This document shows, piece by piece, positions 8,824-18,118 of a stretch of 42,395 nucleotides of DNA (within the stretch, counting starts at the first letter, position 1; every line of letters begins with the position of its first letter). The notes under the pieces are model-generated. The model was not told the origin of the DNA and made no database searches. It worked only from the letters and a program-made list of their open reading frames with translations. The translations under genes were made by a program, and so were the position numbers. The stretch comes from JANOZM01 sp031429355 (GTDB lineage Bacteria; Pseudomonadota; Gammaproteobacteria; Burkholderiales; Burkholderiaceae_E), in contig JANOZM010000011.1 in the NCBI GenBank assembly GCA_031429355.1, forward strand, positions 1 to 42,395. The letters are read 5' to 3'.

Positions 8824-9900
8824 GTGACCAAACTCATAAAAAAAATCAAGCCAACTTCCATTACCGGCAAACCTTCAAACGCTAAAGACAAGCACAGCCT
8901 AGTGGTTACGCTCGATATGGTTGCCGAACGCGCAGGGGTTTCGGCAAGCACAGTTTCACGCATTTTAAATGGCACAGCGATTGTCAGCGAAGACAAAAAA
9001 CGTGCCGTCGATAAAGCTATAAAGGCATTAGATTTTGTACCAAACCCAGTCGCACGCGGGCTTGCAGGTGGCAAAACCTTATCAATTGGGGTAATTACAC
9101 AGTCCATCGACAGCCCCTTTTATGGTGTTGCGCTACGCGGTATTGAAGACGAACTTGATAAAGCCGGTTATAGCTCTTTATTCGTCAGCGGGCATTGGAA
9201 TGCTGTCGAAGAAGCGCGCTGCATCGAAACCCTCAGGGGCCGACGTGTCGACGGAATTATCGTGCTCACTGGGCGCTTAAGCGATGCAACCCTCAAAACT
9301 TGTGCCAATAGTTTGCCGGTGGTAGTGACGGGCCGCCGATTGCGAGCACCCAATTTGGTGTCACTTAATTTTGATAATTTTGCCGGTGGCCGTATCGCGA
9401 CTGAATATTTAATTGGCTTGGGGCACAAAAAAATTGCCTTTATTACGGGCGATTCAAAGCACCCTGATGCCAACGAGCGGATGCGCGGCTATCAAGCTGC
9501 ATTAACAAGCGCTGGCATTGGCTTTGATGCCAGCTTAGTTGTACCCGGCTTGTTTCATGAAGAAAGTGGCTTACTTGCGGTAGAGCGCCTGCTGGATAAC
9601 CGGCAACGATTTACCGCCCTGTTTTCGGCGAACGACCAAATGGCCTTGGGCGCTTGCCTTGGCTTGCATCGCCGCGGCATTAAAGTGCCCGGCGATGTAT
9701 CGGTCGTTGGCTTTGATGATTTGTTGGCTTCTAAATATGCGTGGCCCCCCCTGACTACAATTCATCATCCGGCTTATGAACTAGGGCAGTTATCGGCATT
9801 GGCCATGATGCAATTGTTACGTGGCGAAGCGCCTAAAATGGAAGTTCCGTTGCCGCGCGTAGTCGTGCGCGAGTCGACTGCTAATTACAAAGCCAGTTAA
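8824..9900 (+). CDS. LacI-family transcriptional regulator of the beta-glucan locus
   Basis: 358 residues from a GTG start. The N-terminal helix-turn-helix reads VTLDMVAERAGVSASTVSRILNG at about residues 29-51, after an unusually long basic lead of about 28 residues, so the true start could be slightly later. The hinge PNPVARGLAGGKTLSIGVI and a periplasmic-binding-protein-like sensor domain follow (DGIIVLTGRL, GHKKIAFITGD, VPGDVSVVGFDD). It is upstream of and parallel to the sugar ABC operon. Four matches to the GC-centred palindrome TGAAAGCGCTTTCA in this locus are its probable operators. The inducer is likely a beta-1,3-gluco-oligosaccharide, by context only. Confidence 0.93.
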   Translation: MTKLIKKIKPTSITGKPSNAKDKHSLVVTLDMVAERAGVSASTVSRILNGTAIVSEDKKRAVDKAIKALDFVPNPVARGLAGGKTLSIGVITQSIDSPFYGVALRGIEDELDKAGYSSLFVSGHWNAVEEARCIETLRGRRVDGIIVLTGRLSDATLKTCANSLPVVVTGRRLRAPNLVSLNFDNFAGGRIATEYLIGLGHKKIAFITGDSKHPDANERMRGYQAALTSAGIGFDASLVVPGLFHEESGLLAVERLLDNRQRFTALFSANDQMALGACLGLHRRGIKVPGDVSVVGFDDLLASKYAWPPLTTIHHPAYELGQLSALAMMQLLRGEAPKMEVPLPRVVVRESTANYKAS

Positions 9901-9920
9901 GGCAAACTTCATTGTAATAA

Positions 9921-9947
9921 TTTGCGCGCGATTTAGCGCGAACTTTT
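9921..9947 (+). terminator. Weak hairpin terminator after the LacI gene
   Basis: A 7-bp stem (TTTGCGC / GCGCGAA, one G-U pair) with an 8-base loop is followed by CTTTT. It starts about 20 bases after the LacI stop. The T-tract is short, so it may be only partly effective. Confidence 0.35.
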
Positions 9948-9970
9948 GCAATAAAACTGACTTGAGCGGT

Positions 9971-10013
9971 TTGACAAGAGTTCGTATTTGCCGCTAATAT
10001 GAAAGCGCTTTCA
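9971..10013 (+). promoter_or_regulatory. Promoter with overlapping LacI operator for the ABC/GH1 operon
   Basis: A consensus TTGACA (9971-9976) is followed after 18 bases by TAATAT (9995-10000). The perfect palindrome TGAAAGCGCTTTCA occupies 10000-10013, overlapping the -10 edge and likely +1, where a bound LacI-type repressor would block transcription. The binding-protein gene starts 90 bases further on. Confidence 0.8.
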
Positions 10014-10103
10014 AGCGGTGGCCATTGAACCGTTTTAACATTGAAAGCGAAAACCAAAAAATAATAATAAGAATCACCGTTAACTTAACTCGGGAGAGAA
10101 TTA

Positions 10104-11426
10104 ATGCAGCGCAGCCCTGCAAAGCAGCATAGCAGACGCAAGGCTTTGGGCTACGGGTTAGCGTTGTTCGCACCGGGCGCAGCTGCGAACTCTTCTCAGC
10201 CGGCGTTATCGGCGCTTGGGTCACTACCACCACCTTCTGCGCCAATGCAGTTAACCGTTGCAGCGTTTCCCGCAATCGATCAAGTGGTGAAAGATTTTTT
10301 ACCCCATTGGAAAAAACAATACCCAAATATTGAAGTGCGCGTGGTGAGCCGACAATTTGTTGATCACCACACGGCCATGACTACTGCGCTATCCACCTCG
10401 ATTTATTTGCCTGATGTGATGGCTCTCGAAGTGAGTTTTTTAGGACGCTTTGCCCAAGGTGGTGGGCTCGATGTACTGTCCGCGCCGCGCTTTCCTTTAA
10501 TGGCCAATCGCGCCCGTTTTACGCAGTATGCATTCGACCAAACACTTAACCGAAAAGGCGAGCCAGTTGCGGTGCCAGCCGATTTAGGCCCAGGCACTTT
10601 GTTGTACCGCAAAGATTTACTGGAAAAAGCGGGTCTTGATGAAACCGCCTTAACCCGTAGTTGGGACGATTTTGTGCAAGCGGGTTTGCGAATTAAAGCC
10701 AGCTCTAACGCCTACCTAGTGGCCCATGCGCGCGATATAAAGGACATTCTCATTCGAGTTGGTTTACGCACAGGTGAAGGGTTGTACTTCGATCGTAATT
10801 CTGGCGTGTTGGTCAATACGCCCCGTTTTGAACGCGCCTTTACTTTGGCGCGCACCATTCGCCAAAACAAATTAGATGCACGCGTACCAGCGTGGTCAAA
10901 TGAATGGACCGAAGGTTTTCGCCGCAATGCGCTAGCGACACAACTCACCGGTGCATGGTTGGCGGGTCACTTGAACAATTGGCTAGCACCCAGCACCAAA
11001 GGCTTATGGCGGGCCGCCCAGTTGCCCGAGCAATCGTGGGCAGCCTATGGTGGTACTTTTTACGCGATACCGCGCAAAGCATCAGCAGCAAGTAAACCCT
11101 ATGCGTGGGAATTGATTCGCCAGCTAACGCACGAGCGCAACCAACAACTGGCTGCGTTTCGCTCGCAAGATGCGTTTCCCGCATTAATAGACGCGCAAGA
11201 CGATAATTTTTTCGATGAGCCGATCGCTTTTTTAGGCGGGCAAAAGGCGCGTTTGATTTGGCGCGAGGCGGCTCGACGTGTAACAGCTGTACCGGTTCAC
11301 AAACAAGACGCCTTTGCCGATGAAGTAATTAACACTGAATTAGACAAAGTGCTCGATCGCGGCAAGGATATTAGTAGCGCTTTAAATGATGCCCAGCGCT
11401 TGCTAGAAAAAAGAGCGCATCGATAA
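10104..11426 (+). CDS. Sugar ABC transporter substrate-binding protein (CUT1 family)
   Basis: 440 residues; a strong GGGAGAG ribosome site lies just before the ATG. The N-terminus HSRRKALGYGLALFAPGAAA looks like a Tat-type signal (SRRK followed by a short hydrophobic stretch). The mature part shows the extracellular solute-binding fold of CUT1 transporters: LTVAAFPAIDQVVKDFLPHWKKQYPNIEV, then VPADLGPGTLLYRKDLLEKAGLDE, and ATQLTGAWLAGHL. It is the first gene of an operon with two permeases and a GH1 glucosidase, and a LacI operator precedes it. Beta-glucan oligosaccharide is the likely ligand from context, not from residues. Confidence 0.92.
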   Translation: MQRSPAKQHSRRKALGYGLALFAPGAAANSSQPALSALGSLPPPSAPMQLTVAAFPAIDQVVKDFLPHWKKQYPNIEVRVVSRQFVDHHTAMTTALSTSIYLPDVMALEVSFLGRFAQGGGLDVLSAPRFPLMANRARFTQYAFDQTLNRKGEPVAVPADLGPGTLLYRKDLLEKAGLDETALTRSWDDFVQAGLRIKASSNAYLVAHARDIKDILIRVGLRTGEGLYFDRNSGVLVNTPRFERAFTLARTIRQNKLDARVPAWSNEWTEGFRRNALATQLTGAWLAGHLNNWLAPSTKGLWRAAQLPEQSWAAYGGTFYAIPRKASAASKPYAWELIRQLTHERNQQLAAFRSQDAFPALIDAQDDNFFDEPIAFLGGQKARLIWREAARRVTAVPVHKQDAFADEVINTELDKVLDRGKDISSALNDAQRLLEKRAHR

Positions 11427-11427
11427 G

Positions 11428-12474
11428 ATGAATCCCAACCTCACCCCGACAAAAAACACCAACGCAGTATTGAAAGAAAATACTACGGTCAAGGACAATG
11501 CACGTTGGTTACCGGCGTTATCGCAGCGTTGGGCACCGTATGTATTTTTGAGTCCGTTTGTTATTTTGTTCGTGGTGTTCTCGGGTTTTCCGCTGTTGTT
11601 CTCGTTGTATCTGTCGTTCCAAACTTGGGAGCCCACTAGCGGCTTGGAGGCCATGCAGTTCGTTGGCTTTGAGAACTTTCGCTTTGCGCTGCACGATGAA
11701 TGGTTTTGGAAATCATTAGGCAATACTGCGTGGCTCGCTTTGGCATCGGGCCTTCCTCAGCATTTTATTGCGATACCACTGGCAGTTTTCATTCACACCC
11801 GTTTTAAACGAATGCGCGATATGGTTGTAGGGGCGTATTTTTTGCCCTACATTACATCGACCGTAGCGATAGCCATCATGTTTAGCGCCTTGTTCTCTAC
11901 AGATTTTGGGCTAATCAATTTAGGCGTGAAAGCGCTCGCGCAGATTCCGGGATTGCATTGGTTATTGCCTAGCGAATCAATCGATTGGCTAGGCCAGCCC
12001 GAGAACTTGCGCCCCGCAATCGCGTTCATTGTGTTTTGGCGTTATGTTGGCTTTAACGTAGTGCTTTACCTCGCCGCATTACAAACTATTCCGAAAGAAC
12101 TTTACGAAGCAGCCACCATTGACGGCGCTTCTTCGTGGCGGCAATTTTGGCACGTAACAATACCTGGCTTGAGACCCATGATTTTTTTTGGGGTCACGCT
12201 TAGTGTCATCGGTGGTTTGCAATTATTTGAAGAGCCCTTTGTCCTAACGGGGGGGCGCGGCGGATCGGACCAAGCCGGCATGACGACCGCAATTTATTTG
12301 TATCGAATGGCCTTTGACTTTAATGATTTTGGTGCCGCTAGTGCTATGTCGTGGCTTTTGTTTTTAATTGTCGGTTTGCTTACTTGGCTGACTAATCGTG
12401 CCTTTCGCGTTGGCGATACCGAAGCGGTCGCGAGTAAACCGATTTCTAATAAAACGCGATTGGGCGCAGCGTGA
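11428..12474 (+). CDS. Sugar ABC transporter permease, MalF type
   Basis: 348 residues with about six membrane segments, starting 1 base after the binding-protein stop. The cytoplasmic EAA loop, which docks the ATPase, reads EAATIDGASSWRQFWHVTIPGLRPM. This is the first of the two inner-membrane subunits of a CUT1 importer. The next gene overlaps its end by 4 bases. No ATPase gene is in the operon, so a shared ATPase encoded elsewhere must energise the complex. Confidence 0.94.
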   Translation: MNPNLTPTKNTNAVLKENTTVKDNARWLPALSQRWAPYVFLSPFVILFVVFSGFPLLFSLYLSFQTWEPTSGLEAMQFVGFENFRFALHDEWFWKSLGNTAWLALASGLPQHFIAIPLAVFIHTRFKRMRDMVVGAYFLPYITSTVAIAIMFSALFSTDFGLINLGVKALAQIPGLHWLLPSESIDWLGQPENLRPAIAFIVFWRYVGFNVVLYLAALQTIPKELYEAATIDGASSWRQFWHVTIPGLRPMIFFGVTLSVIGGLQLFEEPFVLTGGRGGSDQAGMTTAIYLYRMAFDFNDFGAASAMSWLLFLIVGLLTWLTNRAFRVGDTEAVASKPISNKTRLGAA

Positions 12475-13310
12475 GCGCCGCCACCAAAAGCCACCAATTA
12501 TCGTCGTTCGCTGCTTATACAGTGGTAATCGTCGGTGCGTTAATTATGCTGGCGCCGTTTTACTTCATGTTTGTGTTTGCCAGCCATTCACGAAGCGAAA
12601 TCTTAAGTCTGCCTCCCCCTTTGTTTTTCGGTAATGACTTTTTGGCTAACGTAAAAATTTTGACTGACCGCTTGCCCTTTTGGAAAAACTTAGGATGGAG
12701 CCTTTACGTTGCCTTGGCTTCCACCGCGCTCACACTGTTGTTCTGCTCGATGGCAGGCTATGCCTTTGCGATGTTTGAATTTCGATTTAAGAAATTTTTA
12801 TTCGCTGTGGTTTTGGGCACGATGATCTTGCCTTCGTTTATGAACATGATTCCTACGTTTATGGTGATGGATGCCTTGGGTTGGATCGATGAGGCAAGAG
12901 CTTTGTATTTGCCCGGTGCAGCTAGTGCCTTCGGAATTTTTTTGATGAGGCAGTTTGCGCTAACGTCGATCCCGAAAGATTTGCTAGAGGCCGCACGTAT
13001 CGACGGATGTGGCGAGTTTACAATTTACGCGCGTATCGTCGTTCCGCTGCTTAAGCCCGCGATGGGCACCTTGGGTCTAATTACGTTTATTGCCTCTTGG
13101 AATAATTTTATTGGTCCGCTGATTGTCATGCGTAGTTTGGATCGGTACACCTTGCCTTTGGCGTTACGCAGCTTGCAAAGCCCTGTCGATACAGAGTGGG
13201 GCGCATTGATGGCGGGTTCGGCAATTGCAACTATCCCTCTCTTAATTCTTTTCGTCATTTCGTCCCGACAATTAATTTCGGGCTTAACGACGGGTGCAGT
13301 AAAACAATAA
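12471..13310 (+). CDS. Sugar ABC transporter permease, MalG type
   Basis: 279 residues from a GTG that overlaps the previous stop (GTGA), a sign of translational coupling. Six membrane segments are apparent, and the EAA loop is EAARIDGCGEFTIYARIVVPLLKPA. The N-terminal segment VVIVGALIMLAPFYFMFVFASHS matches MalG-like permeases. It pairs with the preceding MalF-type subunit. The GH1 gene starts 16 bases downstream, so uptake and hydrolysis are co-expressed. Confidence 0.94.
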   Translation: MSAATKSHQLSSFAAYTVVIVGALIMLAPFYFMFVFASHSRSEILSLPPPLFFGNDFLANVKILTDRLPFWKNLGWSLYVALASTALTLLFCSMAGYAFAMFEFRFKKFLFAVVLGTMILPSFMNMIPTFMVMDALGWIDEARALYLPGAASAFGIFLMRQFALTSIPKDLLEAARIDGCGEFTIYARIVVPLLKPAMGTLGLITFIASWNNFIGPLIVMRSLDRYTLPLALRSLQSPVDTEWGALMAGSAIATIPLLILFVISSRQLISGLTTGAVKQ

Positions 13311-13326
13311 ACTTCGGAATTTTTTT

Positions 13327-14754
13327 ATGTTAAGCCCGCAGCAAAATTTATCAAGTCCTTCTGCATCAAATCCATCTGCACCAATTCAAGCAAAGAGCAA
13401 CGCGCCTTCTTTTGAAAAATTGGAGGGATTTCCCGATCAATTTATTTGGGGAGTAGCCACTGCTGCATTTCAGATTGAAGGCGGGCATGACCAAGACGGC
13501 AAGGGCGAGTCGGTTTGGGATCGATTTTGCCGAAAACCTGGCACGATTGCCGATTCTAGCAATGGCGATATCGCTTGCGATCATTACAACCGCTTAGAAA
13601 GTGATCTCGATTTAATAGCCAGTTTTGGAGTCGATGCCTACCGCTTTTCGGTGTCGTGGCCACGCGTACAACCCGATGGTAGCGGCGCTTGGAATCAAAA
13701 AGGCTTCGATTTTTACGAACGTTTAATCAACGGTTTAATTACACGAGGAATCGCACCCTACCTCACTTTAAATCACTGGGATTTACCGCAAGCGCTGCAA
13801 GAAAAGGGCGGGTGGGCTAACCGCGCAACAGTTGATTTCTTTGTTGCTTATGCGCTAGAAATAAGCAGGCGATTCGGTGATCGGTTAGCGGCAATCACTA
13901 CCCACAACGAGCCTTGGGTAGTGGCCTTTCTGGGTCATGAAGCGGGGATTTTTGCACCGGGCATTAAAGACCAAGCAATTGCTCAACAAGTTGCGCATCA
14001 TTTATTGCTCAGTCATGGCAAATCGATTAAAGCGATGCGCCAAGCGGGTTGCAAAGCGAAGCTGGGCATTGTGCTGAATTTATCTCCATTTATGCCAGCC
14101 AGTGATTCACCGGAGGATCGAAGTGCGACTAAATTAGAAGAAGGTCGGTTAGTGCGCTGGTATATGGATGCGCTGATGTTTGGCCGCTACCCCGAAGATG
14201 TTTTAACCGCTCTAGGTGCTAACTCTCCAATCGTAATGCCTAATGATATGGAGCTAATAGCACAACCTATGGATTACCTCGGTGTAAATTACTATACCCG
14301 CGCGGTGGTGCGTGCCGGAACCCCATTTGATGTGAAGACTAGCGGCTTGCCGTTAACCGACATGGGTTGGGAAGTTTATCCAGATGGCTTGACGCAATTG
14401 TTACTTCAATTACACCGCGACTACCCTGTGCCACCGATTTACATTACTGAAAACGGCGCCGCATTTAAAGATACTTTAAATGACGGCCGAGTAAATGACC
14501 ACGAACGCGTCCAATATTTAGCAACACATATCGCGGCAGTGCGCGATGCTATTGTGCAAGGTGTTCCGGTAGTGGGCTATATGGTGTGGAGTATGTTTGA
14601 TAACTTCGAGTGGGCCTCGGGTTACGCAAAACGATTCGGTTTAGTGTATGTCGATTACACAACCCAGCAACGTCATTTGAAAGAAAGCGCTATTTGGTTT
14701 AAGCGCTTTGTTTCAAACAATAAAGTGCAAGTAAAAGAAAAGGCCTCGGCCTAA
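13327..14754 (+). CDS. GH1 beta-glucosidase
   Basis: 475 residues. The GH1 start block FPDQFIWGVATAAFQIEGG is at about residues 36-54. The acid/base motif THNEPW and the nucleophile motif ITENGA are both present, and the end (MVWSMFDNFEWASGYAKRFGLVYVDY) is canonical. An extra N-terminal stretch of about 35 residues, rich in Ser, Pro and Ala, precedes the catalytic barrel; it lacks a hydrophobic core and is not a signal peptide. The enzyme is therefore probably cytoplasmic and releases glucose from imported beta-linked oligosaccharides. It is the last gene of the ABC operon and converges on the GH17-like gene with 6 bases between. Confidence 0.95.
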   Translation: MLSPQQNLSSPSASNPSAPIQAKSNAPSFEKLEGFPDQFIWGVATAAFQIEGGHDQDGKGESVWDRFCRKPGTIADSSNGDIACDHYNRLESDLDLIASFGVDAYRFSVSWPRVQPDGSGAWNQKGFDFYERLINGLITRGIAPYLTLNHWDLPQALQEKGGWANRATVDFFVAYALEISRRFGDRLAAITTHNEPWVVAFLGHEAGIFAPGIKDQAIAQQVAHHLLLSHGKSIKAMRQAGCKAKLGIVLNLSPFMPASDSPEDRSATKLEEGRLVRWYMDALMFGRYPEDVLTALGANSPIVMPNDMELIAQPMDYLGVNYYTRAVVRAGTPFDVKTSGLPLTDMGWEVYPDGLTQLLLQLHRDYPVPPIYITENGAAFKDTLNDGRVNDHERVQYLATHIAAVRDAIVQGVPVVGYMVWSMFDNFEWASGYAKRFGLVYVDYTTQQRHLKESAIWFKRFVSNNKVQVKEKASA

Positions 14755-14760
14755 ATTCTT

Positions 14761-16485
14761 TTACTTTGACCAGTAAATTCCATCAACATAAATTTTTGTG
14801 TTGATATTGCTGTTCTGCGCTTTGCCTGTTACCGAGTAACGATCAGCAATTACAAAAGGATTGGTCACTTTAGTCATATCCAGCTTTGAACGCGTTGGAT
14901 CATTCATACCAAACGCCATCGCACCACGCGGTGTGATTGCACTAATCGGAATTGATACCAAGTGCCATTGCCCGTCATTTTGGAAACCATAGTCGCCCGA
15001 AGCAATCGGCAAATAAACATCGTACAAACTACTGTTGCTTGCCGACCCTGTTAGAAAGCCCACTTCTAATTTTCCAGGGTACGTTGTATTGATGTAAAAA
15101 TTGAGCTTACCGGTACCTGTGAAGCTGCTTAAATCTTCAGCGGTGGTCGACAATGTTAGTGCTAGGCCCCATCCCCATGCGGCTGGTCGTGGCGTAATTT
15201 CGGTGCTCTTGCCCACGTCAGCGGCGGCTGAAGTATTGGTCACTTCATTGGCAAATCCTGTTGTGCCATTGTCCCAAGCATTCCATAAAGTACTTTCACT
15301 GGGTTTTACCTCACCAGAGGTAACAACGTCAGAATACAGCGTGTATCGATTCGCTGTAATTGTTGCGTTATTGGCAAGCGGCGTAAAGTAAAGCGCATCT
15401 GTAATTTGATAAGCACCCGACTCCCAAATACTAGCCGGGTAAAGCGATTGAATTACGTAACGTGCTTGCCGGTTCACATTAAACAAGCCCCACTTGTCAT
15501 CAGCGGCTTTCCAAGGTTCATCGAACGCTTCGAAGTAGACGATGTTCTTCGGTCCGTTACCCCGTGCGGCTAGCCAAGTGGTTAGTCGATCGAAATACAT
15601 TTTTTGATTCACTGGATGAGCGCGACTGCTTTCACCGCCAGAGGCGATGGCTTTCCAGCCGGTCTCTCCAATAACGATTGGCATCGAGTTTTGACCAATG
15701 CTATCTAAATAATCGCGCACTGCTTTGTAGTCTTTTTGCGCCGAGCCAATCGCGGCATCCATCATCGCTGCCGGGCGTTGGGCCGGTGCTATGCCCGTTT
15801 GTTGCCAATCCCAAGAACCCGGTAAAAAAACGCTGTCGGCGAGTGGGTAAACATGCACTGCCGCAAAATCAATTACATCGACAACGTTCCGCGGTGCGCG
15901 CGCGTAAAACGCCCAGTTGTCATTAGTGGTCACCGGTTGAATAATCGCATCGCGAACTGATTTGATGTAAATCGCCATTTGATCCGGTGTGATTGGATTG
16001 AAAGACCAACTGACCATGGTTTCATTACCAACGCTAACGGCCAAAACGATATTGTTGAAACGATTCGCTAATGCGGTTGCGCGCGCAAGCTCGGCTTGGT
16101 TAAAAGCAGTGTTATCTTTAATTACATAGGCACCCAACATCACTTTCATGTCGAGGTTATTGCTTTGAATAGTCTCAAGTACAAGCTTTGCCACTGCATC
16201 GGAACTATCAAATAATCGAATGAGCTTGAACCCACCTTGAATTAATAATTCTAGGTCCTGCTTGACCATCGCGGCTGTGATGGTTTCGGTGTCACGATTG
16301 GCGCTGCGAAATGGCGAATACGCAACCGCTTTGCGGGCGGTGAACTCCGCACTAAGCGCGCGAAGTTGTACGCCCGTTGAAGGCACTACACCACCGCCAC
16401 CGCAAGAGGTCAGTAGAACCGCTGTAATCAGTGTAGTAATTAGCGTAGTAAGCGGGCGCATGACGTTTGAGAGTCGAAATATCAT
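14761..16485 (-). CDS. GH17-like beta-1,3-glucan hydrolase or transglycosylase, lipoprotein
   Basis: 574 residues from the ATG at 16485, which has an AGGAAA ribosome site; an ATG 9 codons upstream is in frame but worse placed. The lipoprotein signal ends LLTSCGGGG, Cys at 28. The catalytic part has VAYSPFR, a VSVGNETMVSW segment (likely acid/base Glu), DFAAVHVYP, and PIVIGETGWKA (likely nucleophile), which is the GH17 pattern. A beta-rich C-terminal domain of about 170 residues follows (LNFYINTTYPGKLEVGFL, ending IYVDGIYWSK); it resembles a carbohydrate-binding module. The porin-like gene is upstream on the same strand, and the two are probably co-transcribed. Endo or exo action cannot be told. 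Confidence 0.82.
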   Translation of the reverse strand: MIFRLSNVMRPLTTLITTLITAVLLTSCGGGGVVPSTGVQLRALSAEFTARKAVAYSPFRSANRDTETITAAMVKQDLELLIQGGFKLIRLFDSSDAVAKLVLETIQSNNLDMKVMLGAYVIKDNTAFNQAELARATALANRFNNIVLAVSVGNETMVSWSFNPITPDQMAIYIKSVRDAIIQPVTTNDNWAFYARAPRNVVDVIDFAAVHVYPLADSVFLPGSWDWQQTGIAPAQRPAAMMDAAIGSAQKDYKAVRDYLDSIGQNSMPIVIGETGWKAIASGGESSRAHPVNQKMYFDRLTTWLAARGNGPKNIVYFEAFDEPWKAADDKWGLFNVNRQARYVIQSLYPASIWESGAYQITDALYFTPLANNATITANRYTLYSDVVTSGEVKPSESTLWNAWDNGTTGFANEVTNTSAAADVGKSTEITPRPAAWGWGLALTLSTTAEDLSSFTGTGKLNFYINTTYPGKLEVGFLTGSASNSSLYDVYLPIASGDYGFQNDGQWHLVSIPISAITPRGAMAFGMNDPTRSKLDMTKVTNPFVIADRYSVTGKAQNSNINTKIYVDGIYWSK

Positions 16486-16535
16486 GTTTTGATTTCCTGA
16501 GTGATGCATCAAGTTAAGTATTTTTTAAATGAGAT

Positions 16536-17837
16536 TTAGAATGTGTAAACCGCGCCCAAGCCAGCCCAATTGCCGGAACGAGTAACGCGTGAATCAACGT
16601 AAGTGAAGGCCGAGTTTGAGGGCATCGATAATGGCGAAAGACCAAGCCGACCATATTTGACGACCCCGGCATGCGCGTAAAAACCAAGCCCGTGCCCGAA
16701 CTCGTAGTTAAGGCCCACGGTGTTTATCAACGCAGAGTTGCTTTGGCCGCGTTCGCTAGGGTTATCGGTTTTGGCTTTACCTAAATGAACAAGGCCCGTG
16801 GAGACCACCCATTTATCCATGCGATAACGCATGCCTAGGCTAATGTCCATCGAAGTGGCAGCGTAACCTGGATTCGCGACGCCATTAAGGCCGCCGTTCC
16901 AGTTAACGTTGAACATATTATTCCACTGCGCTGGTGAGGCTGTTTCGGTAATTACAGCATAAGCGCCGCTCCAACGATTGTGCCGTACGCCGCCTTGCAC
17001 ATCTATTTTTGCGTTGTATTGGTAGCGTGCCATCACCATAGCAATACTTTGGCCCGAACCACCCAGTTTTGCATCGTCTGCAGATGAACGCGTGAGTGGG
17101 TTAAATGGCCCGTGACCCCATGCTTGCGGATTGCCATTGCGGGTATCTTGGTAAGTTGCATCGATGAGTAAATCTCCACGGCGGTATTGACCATAGAACT
17201 CAAGAAAACGCGGCTTATGAATCGAAAACCCAGCATCGCCGATATTGACGGAAGCTTCTAGGACCAGATCACCTTTAAGTACATCGAACGGCTGCGATGT
17301 ATAACGCAAGCCTTTTTTTAAAATACCGTACCCTGCACCTGACGAGGCCCAAGAGTCGGCAATATGTACATTAGTTCCATAGGGATAATCGGCTAAGGCC
17401 CACGAGCGAGTGGTCATGCCACCAAATCGCAAGCTGCCGTAGTACTCGTGACTGATAGCGATGTTTTGCTCATACATAGTGCCTGGAATATCCTCTTTAC
17501 CATCGCGCCAGCGTTGGCTTACCAGCCCTGCGAATTTAAACCCTTTACCCAAATCGAAGTTGACCCCAAGGAAGGGCTGAAACAGCGTGACCACATTGGT
17601 TTTAGTGCCGTAAGGACGTCCCGGTACTAGTTCGTCCGCCCAAAGGCGCTGTTTGTCCTCGCCTGGGAAGCGCTGGCAATCGGTACATTGATTGCTGCCG
17701 CGCGTAGCTTCGACCTTTGCGAAACCAGTCAGCGTAAAGGGACCATAATCGATAGCAAAACTTGCGCCCGACCAAGTAATAGACAAAGCGGCGATCGCAA
17801 TAGCTAATGGAGTTCGCAAAGTGGACAGACGTTTCAT
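16536..17837 (-). CDS. Outer-membrane porin-like beta-barrel protein
   Basis: About 433 residues from the ATG at 17837, chosen because MKRLSTLRTPLAIAIAALSITWSGASFA is a clean signal peptide; an in-frame ATG lies 18 codons upstream. The mature part alternates amphipathic strands with turns (for example DLLIDATYQDT, MRYRMDKWVVSTGLVHLGKA, NYEFGHGLGFYAHAGVVKYG) and ends in ...AVYTF, the terminal Phe recognised by the BAM complex. An early CTDC pair may form a disulfide. In this locus it probably lets glucan oligosaccharides across the outer membrane, in place of a TonB-dependent receptor. A LacI operator lies upstream. Confidence 0.78.
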   Translation of the reverse strand: MKRLSTLRTPLAIAIAALSITWSGASFAIDYGPFTLTGFAKVEATRGSNQCTDCQRFPGEDKQRLWADELVPGRPYGTKTNVVTLFQPFLGVNFDLGKGFKFAGLVSQRWRDGKEDIPGTMYEQNIAISHEYYGSLRFGGMTTRSWALADYPYGTNVHIADSWASSGAGYGILKKGLRYTSQPFDVLKGDLVLEASVNIGDAGFSIHKPRFLEFYGQYRRGDLLIDATYQDTRNGNPQAWGHGPFNPLTRSSADDAKLGGSGQSIAMVMARYQYNAKIDVQGGVRHNRWSGAYAVITETASPAQWNNMFNVNWNGGLNGVANPGYAATSMDISLGMRYRMDKWVVSTGLVHLGKAKTDNPSERGQSNSALINTVGLNYEFGHGLGFYAHAGVVKYGRLGLSPLSMPSNSAFTYVDSRVTRSGNWAGLGAVYTF

Positions 17838-17958
17838 TTGTCGATTGAAGACCTGAGGTTGGTGATGGATGAATGTTTGGTAGTCGGGCATAGTTTGAGC
17901 GTTTAAGTTTTAGTGTTCTAACAAATAGTGAGAGCACAATAATTAACTGCATATTGTA

Positions 17959-17972
17959 TGAAAGCGCTTGCA
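17959..17972. promoter_or_regulatory. LacI operator upstream of the porin gene
   Basis: TGAAAGCGCTTGCA matches the locus palindrome with one mismatch. It lies 121 bases before the porin start. On the minus strand a TACAAT -10-like hexamer follows it directly, so the operator would sit between the -35 and -10 of the porin promoter. Confidence 0.65.
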
Positions 17973-18042
17973 GAGAATAGTGGATTTACCGCGCTTGTGC
18001 AACGCCCTTTTTGGGACGGAAGGGAAATATTCGATTGCTTTA

Positions 18043-18056
18043 TGAAAGCGCTTTCA
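18043..18056. promoter_or_regulatory. LacI operator upstream of the GH81 gene
   Basis: A perfect TGAAAGCGCTTTCA. It lies inside the longest reading frame of the GH81 gene, which argues that translation begins downstream of it. With the site at 17959 it frames a divergent control region of about 85 bases between the porin and GH81 genes. Confidence 0.75.
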
Positions 18057-18118
18057 TTATTATCGTTTTTGGTCACAACTACAATTCGTTTTTAAGCTGC
18101 TTTACGGGGAGATCGTTT

